From the NCBI GenBank assembly GCA_964423095.1, contig CAYRDI010000013.1:1-46683 (forward strand): a stretch of 46,683 nucleotides of DNA. The letters run 5' to 3'. How positions within the stretch are numbered: the stretch's first letter is position 1; the number at the start of each line of letters is the position of its first letter. Under the pieces are notes generated by a model, which was not told where the DNA came from, did not search any database, and saw only the letters and a program-made list of their open reading frames with translations. The position numbers and the translations under genes are program-made. Source of the DNA: Micavibrio_A sp964423095 (GTDB taxonomy: Bacteria > Pseudomonadota > Alphaproteobacteria > Micavibrionales > Micavibrionaceae). Of this stretch, positions 31,353 to 39,251 are shown piece after piece.

Positions 31353-33134
31353 ATGACCATGACCCATGAACAGGCTCTGACCTTTGCCATTGTGGCGATC
31401 AGCGTCGGGCTTTTTATGTGGAACCGCTGGCGGTACGACATTGTCGCACTTGGTGCGCTATTCGTTTCCGTGATCGTGGGCGTCGTCCCCACAGAACAGG
31501 CTTTTTCGGGGTTTGCTGATCCGGTTGTCGTGACGGTCGCCTGTATTTTGGTCCTGAGCGCGGCGATCAGCCGGTCCGGTTTCATCGATGTTGTCATGAC
31601 CGTGATGATGCGGCTGACGAACTATAAGGACCTACAGGTTTTCGTTCTGGTCGGCATGGTGATGGCTCTGTCGGCATTCATCAACAATGTGGGCGCGCTT
31701 GCCGTCTTTTTGCCGATTGCTTTGACCTTTGCGCGAAAGGCTGGCCGGCATGCTTCCGAAATGTTGATGCCCATGTCTTTTGCGTCCCTGCTCGGCGGGA
31801 TGATCACGTTGATCGGGACACCCCCGAACCTGATGATCGCAAATATCCGGAAAGATTTCCTGGGCGAATCCTACCAGATGTTCGATTTTGCGCCGGCGGG
31901 GCTTGCCGTTTGTGCGGCGGGTCTTTTGTACCTGACGTTCTTCTGGCGTCTTTTGCCAAAGGACCGGAAAGGGCAGGCCCTGCCCGAAGACCGGTTTTCG
32001 ATCGAAGATTATGTCAGCGAAGTATCGGTCGATGAGGAATCCACCTTTATCGATAAAACCATCCGCGAAGTCGAAAACGCCATCGGTGGCGATCTTTCCG
32101 TCATCGGCCTGCTGCGCAGCGGCTATCGTAACCTGGCACCCTCCGGCCGCCTGAAAGTCAGGCAGGGCGATATACTGATCGTGCAGAGCGATCCGCAATC
32201 TTTGAAAAAACTCGTCGATATGGGCAAAGTTTCTCTGGTCGGAAACAAGGAAGACGAAAACAACAAACAATTCGTTTCAGACGATGTGGGTATCTGCGAA
32301 GCTGTGATTATGGCGGGGTCTGATCTGATAGGCTCCACGCCCAAAGAGCTCCAACTCCGTCGCCGTTTCTCGATCAATCTTCTGGCCGCACGGCAATCGG
32401 GATCACGCCGTCATAACCGCTTGCGCAACATCCGCTTTGATGAAGGCGATGTGATCGTACTGCAAGGAAATCTGGATGCGATGCCCGAAACGCTCCAGGA
32501 ACTGGGCTGCCTGCCGCTGGCTGAACGCAACCTGCAACTGGGTCGGCAAAAATTCATGATGTTGCCTGTTGTGATCCTTGGCGGGGCGATCACACTCGCC
32601 GTGTTGAAAATCATACCGCTGGTCATTGCGCTTCTGGGCGGCATTCTTTTGATTGCGTTGTTAAAGGTCATGCGCCCGAATGAAATGTATGCGTCCATCG
32701 ATATTTCGGTGATCATCCTTTTGGGGGCGATGATCCCGGTGACCGAAGCGATGCAGGACAATGGCGGTGCGGAATATCTGGCCCATCTGGTCTATAACAT
32801 GACGCAGGGTTTGTCGCCGACATGGGTGCTGACCATTGTGATGATTGCCACCATGCTGATCACGCCGTTTCTCAACAATGCGGCGACTGTTTTGTTGATG
32901 GCTCCCATTGCCGCCAATCTGGCCCAGCAGATGGGATTGTCTATCGATGCGTTTCTTATAACTGTTGCAGTGGGTGCCAGCTGCGATTTCCTGACACCCA
33001 TAGGTCACCAATCGAATACACTGGTGATGGGGCCGGGGGGCTATAAATTCACGGATTACTGGCGGCTGGGCTTGCCGCTTTCGATTCTGGTCGTGCTTAT
33101 TGCCGTACCGGTGATCAAAATGGTGTGGTTCTAG
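31353..33134 (+). CDS. SLC13/CitMHS-type permease with two RCK_C domains
   Basis: This inner membrane transporter has 593 residues: five or six helices (1-200), a soluble insert with two TrkA-C-like lobes (about 215-395; motifs GRLKVRQGDILIVQSD and RFDEGDVIVLQGN), and six more helices to the end. Conserved segments include INNVGALAVFLPI and TPFLNNAATVLLMAPIA, the two inverted helical hairpins that hold sodium and substrate, and IGTPPNLMIA. The family moves carboxylates, sulfate or other anions; the substrate is not decided. AAGGGG lies 9 nt before the ATG. Its stop and that of the convergent RidA share 3 bases. Confidence 0.88.
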   Translation: MTMTHEQALTFAIVAISVGLFMWNRWRYDIVALGALFVSVIVGVVPTEQAFSGFADPVVVTVACILVLSAAISRSGFIDVVMTVMMRLTNYKDLQVFVLVGMVMALSAFINNVGALAVFLPIALTFARKAGRHASEMLMPMSFASLLGGMITLIGTPPNLMIANIRKDFLGESYQMFDFAPAGLAVCAAGLLYLTFFWRLLPKDRKGQALPEDRFSIEDYVSEVSVDEESTFIDKTIREVENAIGGDLSVIGLLRSGYRNLAPSGRLKVRQGDILIVQSDPQSLKKLVDMGKVSLVGNKEDENNKQFVSDDVGICEAVIMAGSDLIGSTPKELQLRRRFSINLLAARQSGSRRHNRLRNIRFDEGDVIVLQGNLDAMPETLQELGCLPLAERNLQLGRQKFMMLPVVILGGAITLAVLKIIPLVIALLGGILLIALLKVMRPNEMYASIDISVIILLGAMIPVTEAMQDNGGAEYLAHLVYNMTQGLSPTWVLTIVMIATMLITPFLNNAATVLLMAPIAANLAQQMGLSIDAFLITVAVGASCDFLTPIGHQSNTLVMGPGGYKFTDYWRLGLPLSILVVLIAVPVIKMVWF

Positions 33135-33598
33135 GTGGCGATTTCAAAAACCGCATCGATTTCTACCGCTACACCGAAGGGAAGGTTGGGCGCACCGACC
33201 GCAAAGCGGGCATGTTTACCGCGCTCGCCCAAAACATGGACCATCAGATCGGAGGCCCCGTTTATCACGGCGGGCATCTGGTCGAATTCAGGTGTGCAAT
33301 TCACAAACCCGCCCAACTTGATGCACCGGACGATTTTGGTTTCATCTCCGCCGGTGGCGGCCAGGGCTTGCGCCAGAATATTGAGCGCACAGGCGCGGGC
33401 GGCTTTCTGGCCGTCTTCAATTCCCATATTCTCACCCAGTCGCCCGATATGGATGCGCTCTCCGTTCAAAAACGGGATTTGTCCCGCAATGAACAGCTCC
33501 TTGCCGCTGATAACATACGGTACATAATTGGCGGCAGGGGCGGCAGCCTTGGGCAGGGTCAGGTTCCATTGTTGCAGACGGGCTTCAATCTCGCTCAT
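33131..33598 (-). CDS. RidA/YjgF/YER057c-family protein
   Basis: This 155-residue protein belongs to the family of reactive enamine/imine deaminases. The start was taken as MSEIEARLQQW, with AAGGAAAG upstream. The fold's signature is visible: ISGKELFIAGQIP, GQKAARACALNILAQALA, KLGGFVNC, MPAVINGASDLMVHVLGERGKHARFAVGA. The catalytic Arg of canonical RidA lies in the last motif (the HARFAVGAPNLP segment). The usual ending carries a Glu (VEIDAVFE). Longer than minimal RidA, typical of the YjgF-like group often annotated in alphaproteobacteria. Role: likely detoxification of enamines from amino acid metabolism. Confidence 0.88.
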   Translation of the reverse strand: MSEIEARLQQWNLTLPKAAAPAANYVPYVISGKELFIAGQIPFLNGERIHIGRLGENMGIEDGQKAARACALNILAQALAATGGDETKIVRCIKLGGFVNCTPEFDQMPAVINGASDLMVHVLGERGKHARFAVGAPNLPFGVAVEIDAVFEIAT

Positions 33599-33688
33599 TT
33601 TTACGGACTTTCCTTGATAAAAACTTGATTTCAGTGTCTTTTTAGGACAAATCTGTAACGTCGAAAAGAAAAAAGGATAAGACACGCC

Positions 33689-34093
33689 ATGGGACTTTTG
33701 TCGCCGATCACCTCTCTTCTTGGCGCGCTTTCGCCGATGCACATTTATTTTGTGACGTTGGCGACGGGGGCAACGAAGGTCGGGACGGATTCGCTGGGCA
33801 ACCGCTATTACCGGGCAAAGCCGCGTAAAGGGTATAAGCGCGAGCGCCGTTGGGTTTTGTACAAAGGCGCCCCTGAGGCATCCATGGTGCCGCCGGAATG
33901 GCATGGCTGGCTCCACCATCAAACGGATGCGGTGCCGGCGGACAATGCCCAATCGTTCCGCCGCCTCTGGCAAAAACCGCACCAACCCAACCTGACGGGC
34001 ACCAATCTGGCCTATCGTCCGCCGGGTCACATTTTAAAAGGTGGCCACCGCGCCAAGGCTACGGGCGATTATGAAGCCTGGAAACCGGAATAA
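33689..34093 (+). CDS. NADH:ubiquinone oxidoreductase subunit NDUFA12 family protein
   Basis: This 134-residue protein belongs to the B17.2/NDUFA12 family, an accessory complex I subunit found in mitochondria and alphaproteobacteria. Signature: GTDSLGNRYYRAKPRK, RRWVLYKGAPEASMVPPEWHGWLHH. AAAGGAT lies before the ATG. The neighbours (mlaD, DUF2155) form the usual alphaproteobacterial grouping, so co-localisation does not by itself imply function in complex I assembly. Confidence 0.93.
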   Translation: MGLLSPITSLLGALSPMHIYFVTLATGATKVGTDSLGNRYYRAKPRKGYKRERRWVLYKGAPEASMVPPEWHGWLHHQTDAVPADNAQSFRRLWQKPHQPNLTGTNLAYRPPGHILKGGHRAKATGDYEAWKPE

Positions 34094-34120
34094 AGAAAGA
34101 TCGAAAAAGGGGAAATCGGT

Positions 34121-34609
34121 ATGAAACGCAATGTCATCGAAACGGTTCTGGGGGCGATTGTCCTGATCGTCGCATTTTCTTTTCTGGTGTTCAGCTATTC
34201 TGCATCGGACGCCAAGGATATTGACGGTTACCCGGTCACGGCTGATTTCACGGGCACGGGCGGTTTGAATATCGGGGATTCGGTTCAGATCAGCGGTGTA
34301 AAAATCGGCAAGGTGTCCAAAATCGAACTTAATACCGACAACTACATGGCCCATGTGACCATGGAAATTTCGAAGGACGTCAAATTGCCCGACGATACGG
34401 CGGCCCTTATTAGCAGTGAAAGTTTGCTGGGCGGAAAATATCTGGAATTGCAACCCGGATCATCAGAAGAATATTTGTCCAAAAACGGTCACATTGAATA
34501 CACACAAGCACCGCAAAATCTTGAACAATTGCTGGGTAAATTTATTTTCAGCATGGATGGTTCCAAAAAAGGTGCGGGGGCCGAAGGGGCTCCGCCGCAA
34601 ACGCCCTGA
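34121..34609 (+). CDS. mlaD: MlaD-type phospholipid transport protein (MCE domain)
   Basis: A 162-residue protein with one N-terminal transmembrane helix (TVLGAIVLIVAFSFLVFSYSA) and one MCE domain: GLNIGDSVQISGVKIGKVSKIEL, LISSESLLGGKYLELQPG. MlaD forms the periplasmic hexamer of the MlaFEDB ABC transporter that keeps the outer membrane lipid-asymmetric. The other mla genes are not in the window. AAAGGGG lies before the ATG. Confidence 0.92.
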   Translation: MKRNVIETVLGAIVLIVAFSFLVFSYSASDAKDIDGYPVTADFTGTGGLNIGDSVQISGVKIGKVSKIELNTDNYMAHVTMEISKDVKLPDDTAALISSESLLGGKYLELQPGSSEEYLSKNGHIEYTQAPQNLEQLLGKFIFSMDGSKKGAGAEGAPPQTP

Positions 34610-34621
34610 TAGAGAGAAAAC

Positions 34622-35338
34622 GTGCGCCGTCTTTTCCTTGCCGGTTTTTCTACGGCTATTATATTTCTGGCCACATCTCCCGCCTATGCGGTGATGGAAG
34701 ACTATCCGTCCGTAAAACTGCAAGGGCTGGATAAATCTGTCGGACGTACGGTGACGTTCGAAGCCAAGGTGGGATCGACCATCCAGTACGGCCCGCTTTA
34801 CATCAAAATCGATTCCTGCCGCAAAGCCCCGCCGATTGAAAAGCCGGAAAGCGCGGCTTTTTTACAAATCTGGGAAGTGCCGCCCGGGGAAAAGAAATCA
34901 GAATGGGTTTTTTCGGGATGGATGTTTGCATCTTCGCCCGCGCTTTCTGCCATGGATCATCCTGTTTACGATGTTTGGGTTCTGGAATGCACGGGACGCG
35001 AGGAGCCGAACGAGGAAGCCACGGCCGTTACACCGGAAACGCAAGCAGATCAGGATGCATTGCAGGGGTCTGCCGACGGCGCCGCGACGGCCCCTGTTGA
35101 TTCCGAAGCCGAAGAGGCGGTGGATGATCCTGCGGCTGCCCCGCAAGAACACAGCCCGGTGCAAGAAGATGAGCCCGCCCCCGCCGCCGACGATATGGGC
35201 GGTGGACAGGACGACAGCGTTTCCACAGATCCTGCGCCAGCTCCGTCGGACGCAAGCGGCGTGACCGCCTATGATTTCATGAAAAAACCGGAACAAAACC
35301 CGCCTGTTCCCTTCGTTCCTTCCCAAAATACGCCGTAA
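34622..35338 (+). CDS. DUF2155-family exported protein
   Basis: This protein of 238 residues has a signal peptide (about 1-23, ending AYA) and a DUF2155 domain: KLQGLDKSVGRTVTFEAKVGST, SCRKAPPIEKPESAAFLQIWE, FSGWMFASSPALSAMDHPVYDVWVLEC. Two cysteines (DSCRK, LECTG) may form a disulfide. A Pro/Ala/acidic, disordered tail of about 95 residues follows, an unusually long extension. The start is a GTG with GAGAG upstream. Function unknown; lies in the conserved mlaD grouping. Confidence 0.8.
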   Translation: MRRLFLAGFSTAIIFLATSPAYAVMEDYPSVKLQGLDKSVGRTVTFEAKVGSTIQYGPLYIKIDSCRKAPPIEKPESAAFLQIWEVPPGEKKSEWVFSGWMFASSPALSAMDHPVYDVWVLECTGREEPNEEATAVTPETQADQDALQGSADGAATAPVDSEAEEAVDDPAAAPQEHSPVQEDEPAPAADDMGGGQDDSVSTDPAPAPSDASGVTAYDFMKKPEQNPPVPFVPSQNTP

Positions 35339-35396
35339 ACCACTTTTGGGGCGGATTGCCACAAAGCCATGGATTCCCCGGGGTTGAATGGTTAAT

Positions 35397-35426
35397 TTGA
35401 CAGGCGGAAAACGACTGTGTCAGAAT
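35397..35426 (+). promoter_or_regulatory. Promoter giving a leaderless mRNA for the diguanylate cyclase
   Basis: TTGACA (35397-35402), a perfect -35, 18-bp spacer, CAGAAT (35421-35426), then TTTATT and the ATG at 35433. This spacing selects the ATG at 35433 over the in-frame ATG at 35388, which lies upstream of the promoter. Confidence 0.5.
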
Positions 35427-35432
35427 TTTATT

Positions 35433-36218
35433 ATGACAAAATTTACCAACAGGACGCGGATCACCACTTTTATTCAAGGGCTTTTGCACCGGGAACCGGA
35501 TGTCCCGCTGGATGCGGCGTTGAAAGCACGGATTGCGCGGAGCCTCGTGGAGCGAATTCACCGCAACCCCGTCGAGGGAGAGAAGGCGGTTTGCGAACTT
35601 CTGGATCGCCTGACGGATCTTCAGGATGAAAACAAGGTCTTACGCGAAGCCGCGCTCACCGACGCCCTGACCGGCGCCCACAACCACCGTTCCTTCCAAT
35701 ATATGATGAAGGACCTGCAGGAAGAGAATATCGACAAAGATCGCCGGAAAACAGGAAACCATTTCATTCTTCTGATCGATCTCGACGGTTTTAAAAACAT
35801 CAATGATACCTATGGTCATGCGGCTGGCGATGCTGCTTTGTGCCATGTTGTGCAATCCTTGAAAAAAATCACGCGCAAGACCGATGCCATATGCAGAATC
35901 GGCGGCGATGAATTTGTTGTCATTTTAAAGAATGCGAACAAAGATGGCGCCCATAAAAAGATCATCCAGATTTCCGATCTGTTCGATGATATGAGCTTTG
36001 ACCATGAGGGGGTTAAAGGTATTCCGGTACGCGCCAGCCTTGGCTGGGCGGAAATTCAACCGGAAGTCTTCGTAAAAGACATCATGAAAAAAATCGATGA
36101 CTACGTTTATGAAGCCAAGCGCATAAAAGGCAATACAAGATTTTCGTCGCTTAAGACCCCGAATGCGTCTGTTGTGCCGACAGATACCGTCCCAGTAGAG
36201 GCGCATCAATCGGTATAG
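35433..36218 (+). CDS. Diguanylate cyclase (GGDEF domain)
   Basis: It makes cyclic di-GMP from two GTP. Of 261 residues, the N-terminal ~70 are a short helical region with no recognised sensor, followed by a coiled-coil-like linker (LLDRLTDLQDENKVLREAALTD) and the GGDEF domain. The catalytic motif is intact, RIGGDEF (157-161), and an RxxD inhibition site (RKTD, 148-151) lies five residues before it, so product feedback is expected. No transmembrane helix, so it is cytoplasmic. The last 68 bp overlap the convergent aat gene. Confidence 0.92.
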   Translation: MTKFTNRTRITTFIQGLLHREPDVPLDAALKARIARSLVERIHRNPVEGEKAVCELLDRLTDLQDENKVLREAALTDALTGAHNHRSFQYMMKDLQEENIDKDRRKTGNHFILLIDLDGFKNINDTYGHAAGDAALCHVVQSLKKITRKTDAICRIGGDEFVVILKNANKDGAHKKIIQISDLFDDMSFDHEGVKGIPVRASLGWAEIQPEVFVKDIMKKIDDYVYEAKRIKGNTRFSSLKTPNASVVPTDTVPVEAHQSV

Positions 36219-36813
36219 TATTCAACGACCGGCCGGTTTTTGCCATTTCAACGGTAATGCGTTTTTCATACTCTTGTTGCGGTATTTCATAGGCCCCGAA
36301 TTGCAACAGATGTGGGTTCATGAATTGCGAATCCAGGATTGTGTACCCGGCTTCGTGCAATAGTGCGCAAAGATAAACCAGCGCGATTTTGCTGCCATTC
36401 GTTTTGAACGACACCATGCTTTCCCCGCAAAAAACCGCGCCGATCGAAAGACCGTATAACCCGCCCATCAATTTATTTTCTTTGTCCCATACTTCAATCG
36501 AATGGGCATGGCCTTCGCCGTGGAGGGTCACAAACAAATCGCGTATCGGCGTATTGATCCATGTGTTGGTTCGTTTGGGGCCGGCAGCGGCGCAGCCATC
36601 GATGATGTCTGCAAAAGCCCTATCGAGGCTGACCGTATAATCATGCCGTTTCAGCGCTTTTAAAAGTTTGGTCGGAATATGCAGGTCATGGATGGGGATC
36701 AACGCGCGCTGATAGGGTCTGTAGAACGCGAAGTCATCATCGTCTGCGCTTTCCGCCATCGGGAAAACGCCCGTCCGGTAAGCATCCAGAATAATCCCGG
36801 TCAGAGATTTCAT
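36151..36813 (-). CDS. aat: Leucyl/phenylalanyl-tRNA-protein transferase
   Basis: It adds Leu or Phe to N-terminal Lys/Arg (or Met), creating N-degrons for ClpS-ClpAP. The 220-residue length is typical. Motifs: GVFPMAE, FYRPYQRALIP (often W-x-P-x-x-R), FVTLHGEGHAHSIEVWD, LMGGLYGLSIGAVFCGESMVS, KIALVYLCALL and DSQFMNPHLLQFGA. A TATAAG hexamer with an extended-type TGG sits 5 nt before the ATG with no ribosome site, suggesting a leaderless mRNA. It is 34 nt after accC on the same strand and overlaps the cyclase gene by 68 bp. Confidence 0.93.
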   Translation of the reverse strand: MKSLTGIILDAYRTGVFPMAESADDDDFAFYRPYQRALIPIHDLHIPTKLLKALKRHDYTVSLDRAFADIIDGCAAAGPKRTNTWINTPIRDLFVTLHGEGHAHSIEVWDKENKLMGGLYGLSIGAVFCGESMVSFKTNGSKIALVYLCALLHEAGYTILDSQFMNPHLLQFGAYEIPQQEYEKRITVEMAKTGRSLNTIPIDAPLLGRYLSAQQTHSGS

Positions 36814-36847
36814 AGAACCTTATACCACGAAAGGGCGGGGGAGTCTT

Positions 36848-38188
36848 TTACCGTTCGGCCAGTTTCTTTTCCAGCCAGTGGATATTGTATTCACCCGAAA
36901 TGAATTCCGGCTGGTTGAAAATCCAGTATTGCAACGGCAACGTGGTTTTAATGCCTTCGATTACGGTTTCGGAAATCGCGCGGCGCATGCGCGAAAGGCA
37001 TTCATCGCGCGTTTTACCGAAAACGATCAGCTTGCCGATCATCGAATCGTAATAGGGGGGAATCGAATAACCGCCATAAATTGCGGAATCAAACCGCACG
37101 CCAAATCCGCCCGGCGCATGGAATTGCGTGATTTTCCCCGGTGATGGGGCAAACGTATCGGGGTCTTCGGCATTGATGCGGATTTCAATGGCATGTCCGC
37201 GCAGACGGATATTTTCTTTGTTCAGCGATAAGGGTTCGCCTGCGGCCACCTTGATTTGTTCGGCGATCAGGTCGATCCCCGTGATCTGTTCGGTGACGGG
37301 GTGTTCCACCTGAATCCGTGTGTTCATTTCCATGAAATAGAATTTGCCGTCTTCATACAGGAATTCGATCGTTCCCGCACCGACATAGCCCATCTTACGG
37401 ATCACATCGGCCGCCAGCGTGCCGATATAATCACGTTCTTTTTCCGTGAGGACGGGCGAAGGGGCTTCTTCCACCAGCTTCTGGTGACGGCGCTGGATCG
37501 AACAATCACGTTCGCCAAGGTGAATACCGTTGCCGTGCTTGTCCCCGAAAATCTGGATTTCGATGTGACGGGGTTTTTCTAGATACTTTTCAATGTAAAC
37601 CGTATCGTCGCCGAAATTCGCTTTCGCTTCGGAACGGGCGGTCGAATACATTTCGCGGAACTGGTCTTCGCTGCGCACGACCTTCATGCCCTTGCCGCCG
37701 CCGCCGGATGCCGCCTTGATGATCACCGGAAAACCCGCCTTGCGGCAGAAAGCAATCCCGTCTTCGACGGACGTCACCGCCCCGTCCGAACCCGGAACAA
37801 CAGGCAGGCCGAGCTCCATCACCGTTTTTTTGGCCATGACCTTGTCACCCATCTTTTCGATGTGTTCGGGTTTGGGGCCGATAAAGGTAAAACCGTGTTC
37901 TTCGACCATCCGGCCGAACATTTCATTTTCGGACAAAAATCCATAGCCGGGGTGAATGGCTTCCGCGCCCGTTACGGCAGCCGCCGTCAGGATGGATGGA
38001 ATGTTGAGGTAGGAATCCTTCGAAGCCGGCGGGCCGATACACACCGATTCATCGGCCAGTCGCACGGCCATTGAATTGGCGTCGGCGGTGGAATGTACGG
38101 CGACGGTGGCAATGCCCATCTCGCGGCAGGCGCGGATCACGCGCAGCGCAATTTCACCACGGTTGGCTATCAGGACTTTTTTGAACAT
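36848..38188 (-). CDS. accC: Acetyl-CoA carboxylase, biotin carboxylase subunit
   Basis: It carboxylates the biotin of AccB using ATP and bicarbonate, the first step of fatty acid synthesis. The 446-residue length is normal. It begins MFKKVLIANRGEIALRV, has the ATP-grasp glycine loop KAASGGGGKGMK, LGERDCSIQRRHQKLVEE, FLYEDGKFYFMEMNTRIQVEHPVTE and RGHAIEIRINAEDP. It starts 2 nt after accB on the minus strand, so accB and accC are co-transcribed. Confidence 0.98.
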   Translation of the reverse strand: MFKKVLIANRGEIALRVIRACREMGIATVAVHSTADANSMAVRLADESVCIGPPASKDSYLNIPSILTAAAVTGAEAIHPGYGFLSENEMFGRMVEEHGFTFIGPKPEHIEKMGDKVMAKKTVMELGLPVVPGSDGAVTSVEDGIAFCRKAGFPVIIKAASGGGGKGMKVVRSEDQFREMYSTARSEAKANFGDDTVYIEKYLEKPRHIEIQIFGDKHGNGIHLGERDCSIQRRHQKLVEEAPSPVLTEKERDYIGTLAADVIRKMGYVGAGTIEFLYEDGKFYFMEMNTRIQVEHPVTEQITGIDLIAEQIKVAAGEPLSLNKENIRLRGHAIEIRINAEDPDTFAPSPGKITQFHAPGGFGVRFDSAIYGGYSIPPYYDSMIGKLIVFGKTRDECLSRMRRAISETVIEGIKTTLPLQYWIFNQPEFISGEYNIHWLEKKLAER

Positions 38189-38190
38189 CT

Positions 38191-38661
38191 TTACTCAATC
38201 ACCATCAACACATCGCCGAATTCAACGGGCTTGCCGGAATCGACGAGGATTTGCGTGACCGTACCGCCCTTGGATGCCTTGATCGGGTTCATGACCTTCA
38301 TGGCTTCGATGATAAGGAGGGTATCGCCCTGCGCAACCGTATCGCCTTTTTTGACGAAGGTGGGGGCACCAGGCTCCGGGGCCAGATAGGCTGTGCCTAC
38401 CATGGGTGATGTCACCGCACCCGGATGGTCACCCGCGATGGTTCCCGGCGGTGCGGTATTGGCCTGTTGCGGGGCGCCGGGGTCGGATTGCATGGTGCTG
38501 CTGAGGTTTGCCGGTGCAAACCCTGCCTGCGGCGCGCCGAAATAGGCCCCGCCCTTGTTCACGCGGATCATCTGGTCGCCTTCGGCCACCTCGATCTCGC
38601 TCAGACCCGTTTCATCCAGAAGTTCCGCCAGCTGGCGGATCGCTTTGGCATCGATTTTCAT
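38191..38661 (-). CDS. accB: Acetyl-CoA carboxylase, biotin carboxyl carrier protein
   Basis: BCCP carries the biotin that moves CO2 between AccC and AccAD. Of 156 residues, the N-terminal ~40 are helical, a Pro/Ala-rich linker follows, and the C-terminal biotinyl domain contains EAMKVMN with the biotinylated lysine K122. The conserved thumb (GAPTFVKKGDTV) is present. Upstream of accC by 2 nt. Confidence 0.97.
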   Translation of the reverse strand: MKIDAKAIRQLAELLDETGLSEIEVAEGDQMIRVNKGGAYFGAPQAGFAPANLSSTMQSDPGAPQQANTAPPGTIAGDHPGAVTSPMVGTAYLAPEPGAPTFVKKGDTVAQGDTLLIIEAMKVMNPIKASKGGTVTQILVDSGKPVEFGDVLMVIE

Positions 38662-38801
38662 GAAGCTCGCTACTTGTTTTTGTTTACTTTCAAGCGTTCC
38701 TGAATAGAGAAAAACGCACCGAAAGTCAAAGCCGGAAGATAGCTTATTCCGGAAAATCCACCGGAATCAAGGGGTTGGAATGGCCGGATTTGGGCGAAGC
38801 C

Positions 38802-39251
38802 TCAGAAAATCCGCGCGATCAGGCTCTGGATGGCTTCGGGATAGCCTTGGGCCCCCTTGCCTTTGATCACGGTGGCGGCTACGGGGGTGATGTAGGAAAG
38901 GTGTCGGAACGCCTCCCGTTTTTCAGGATCGGATAGGTGGACTTCGATCACGGGCACGTCCAGCAATTTCAACGCATCGTGAATCGCAACGGATGTGTGG
39001 GTATAGGCACCGGCATTGATAATCAGGCCCGCGATGTTTTCGCGTTCCTGCTGGATCCAGGTGACGATCTCGCCTTCGTGGTTGGATTGCCGGAAATCGC
39101 AAACCATGTCGTGGGTTGCCGCTTCGGCTTCGCACAGGGCGTGGATGTCGTCCAGCGTTTCGCGGCCATAGATATGCGGCTCCCGAACCCCAAGCATGTT
39201 GAGGTTCGGGCCGTTGATTATCAGGATGGTTTTATTCCTGTTCCGGTGCAT
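38802..39251 (-). CDS. aroQ: 3-dehydroquinate dehydratase, type II
   Basis: It dehydrates 3-dehydroquinate in the shikimate pathway. Motifs: INGPNLNMLG, catalytic tyrosine Y28 in HIYG, RQSNHEGE, INAGAYTHTS, EVHLSDP with the catalytic His. The 149-residue length is typical with the start MHRNRNK. An alternative start four codons earlier (MQAR) exists. The start lies 20 bp inside the 3' end of the PCu(A)C gene, so the two are coupled. The 140-bp gap to accB holds nothing recognisable. Confidence 0.96.
   Translation of the reverse strand: MHRNRNKTILIINGPNLNMLGVREPHIYGRETLDDIHALCEAEAATHDMVCDFRQSNHEGEIVTWIQQERENIAGLIINAGAYTHTSVAIHDALKLLDVPVIEVHLSDPEKREAFRHLSYITPVAATVIKGKGAQGYPEAIQSLIARIF

Noticed and set aside
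33131..34030. RidA-family frame extended to 300 residues
   Set aside because: The N-terminal half is antisense to NDUFA12 and has no family similarity; the ATG at 33598 gives a normal RidA length.
35388..35432. Earlier in-frame ATG for the diguanylate cyclase
   Set aside because: It lies upstream of the best promoter (TTGACA at 35397) and has no clear ribosome site.
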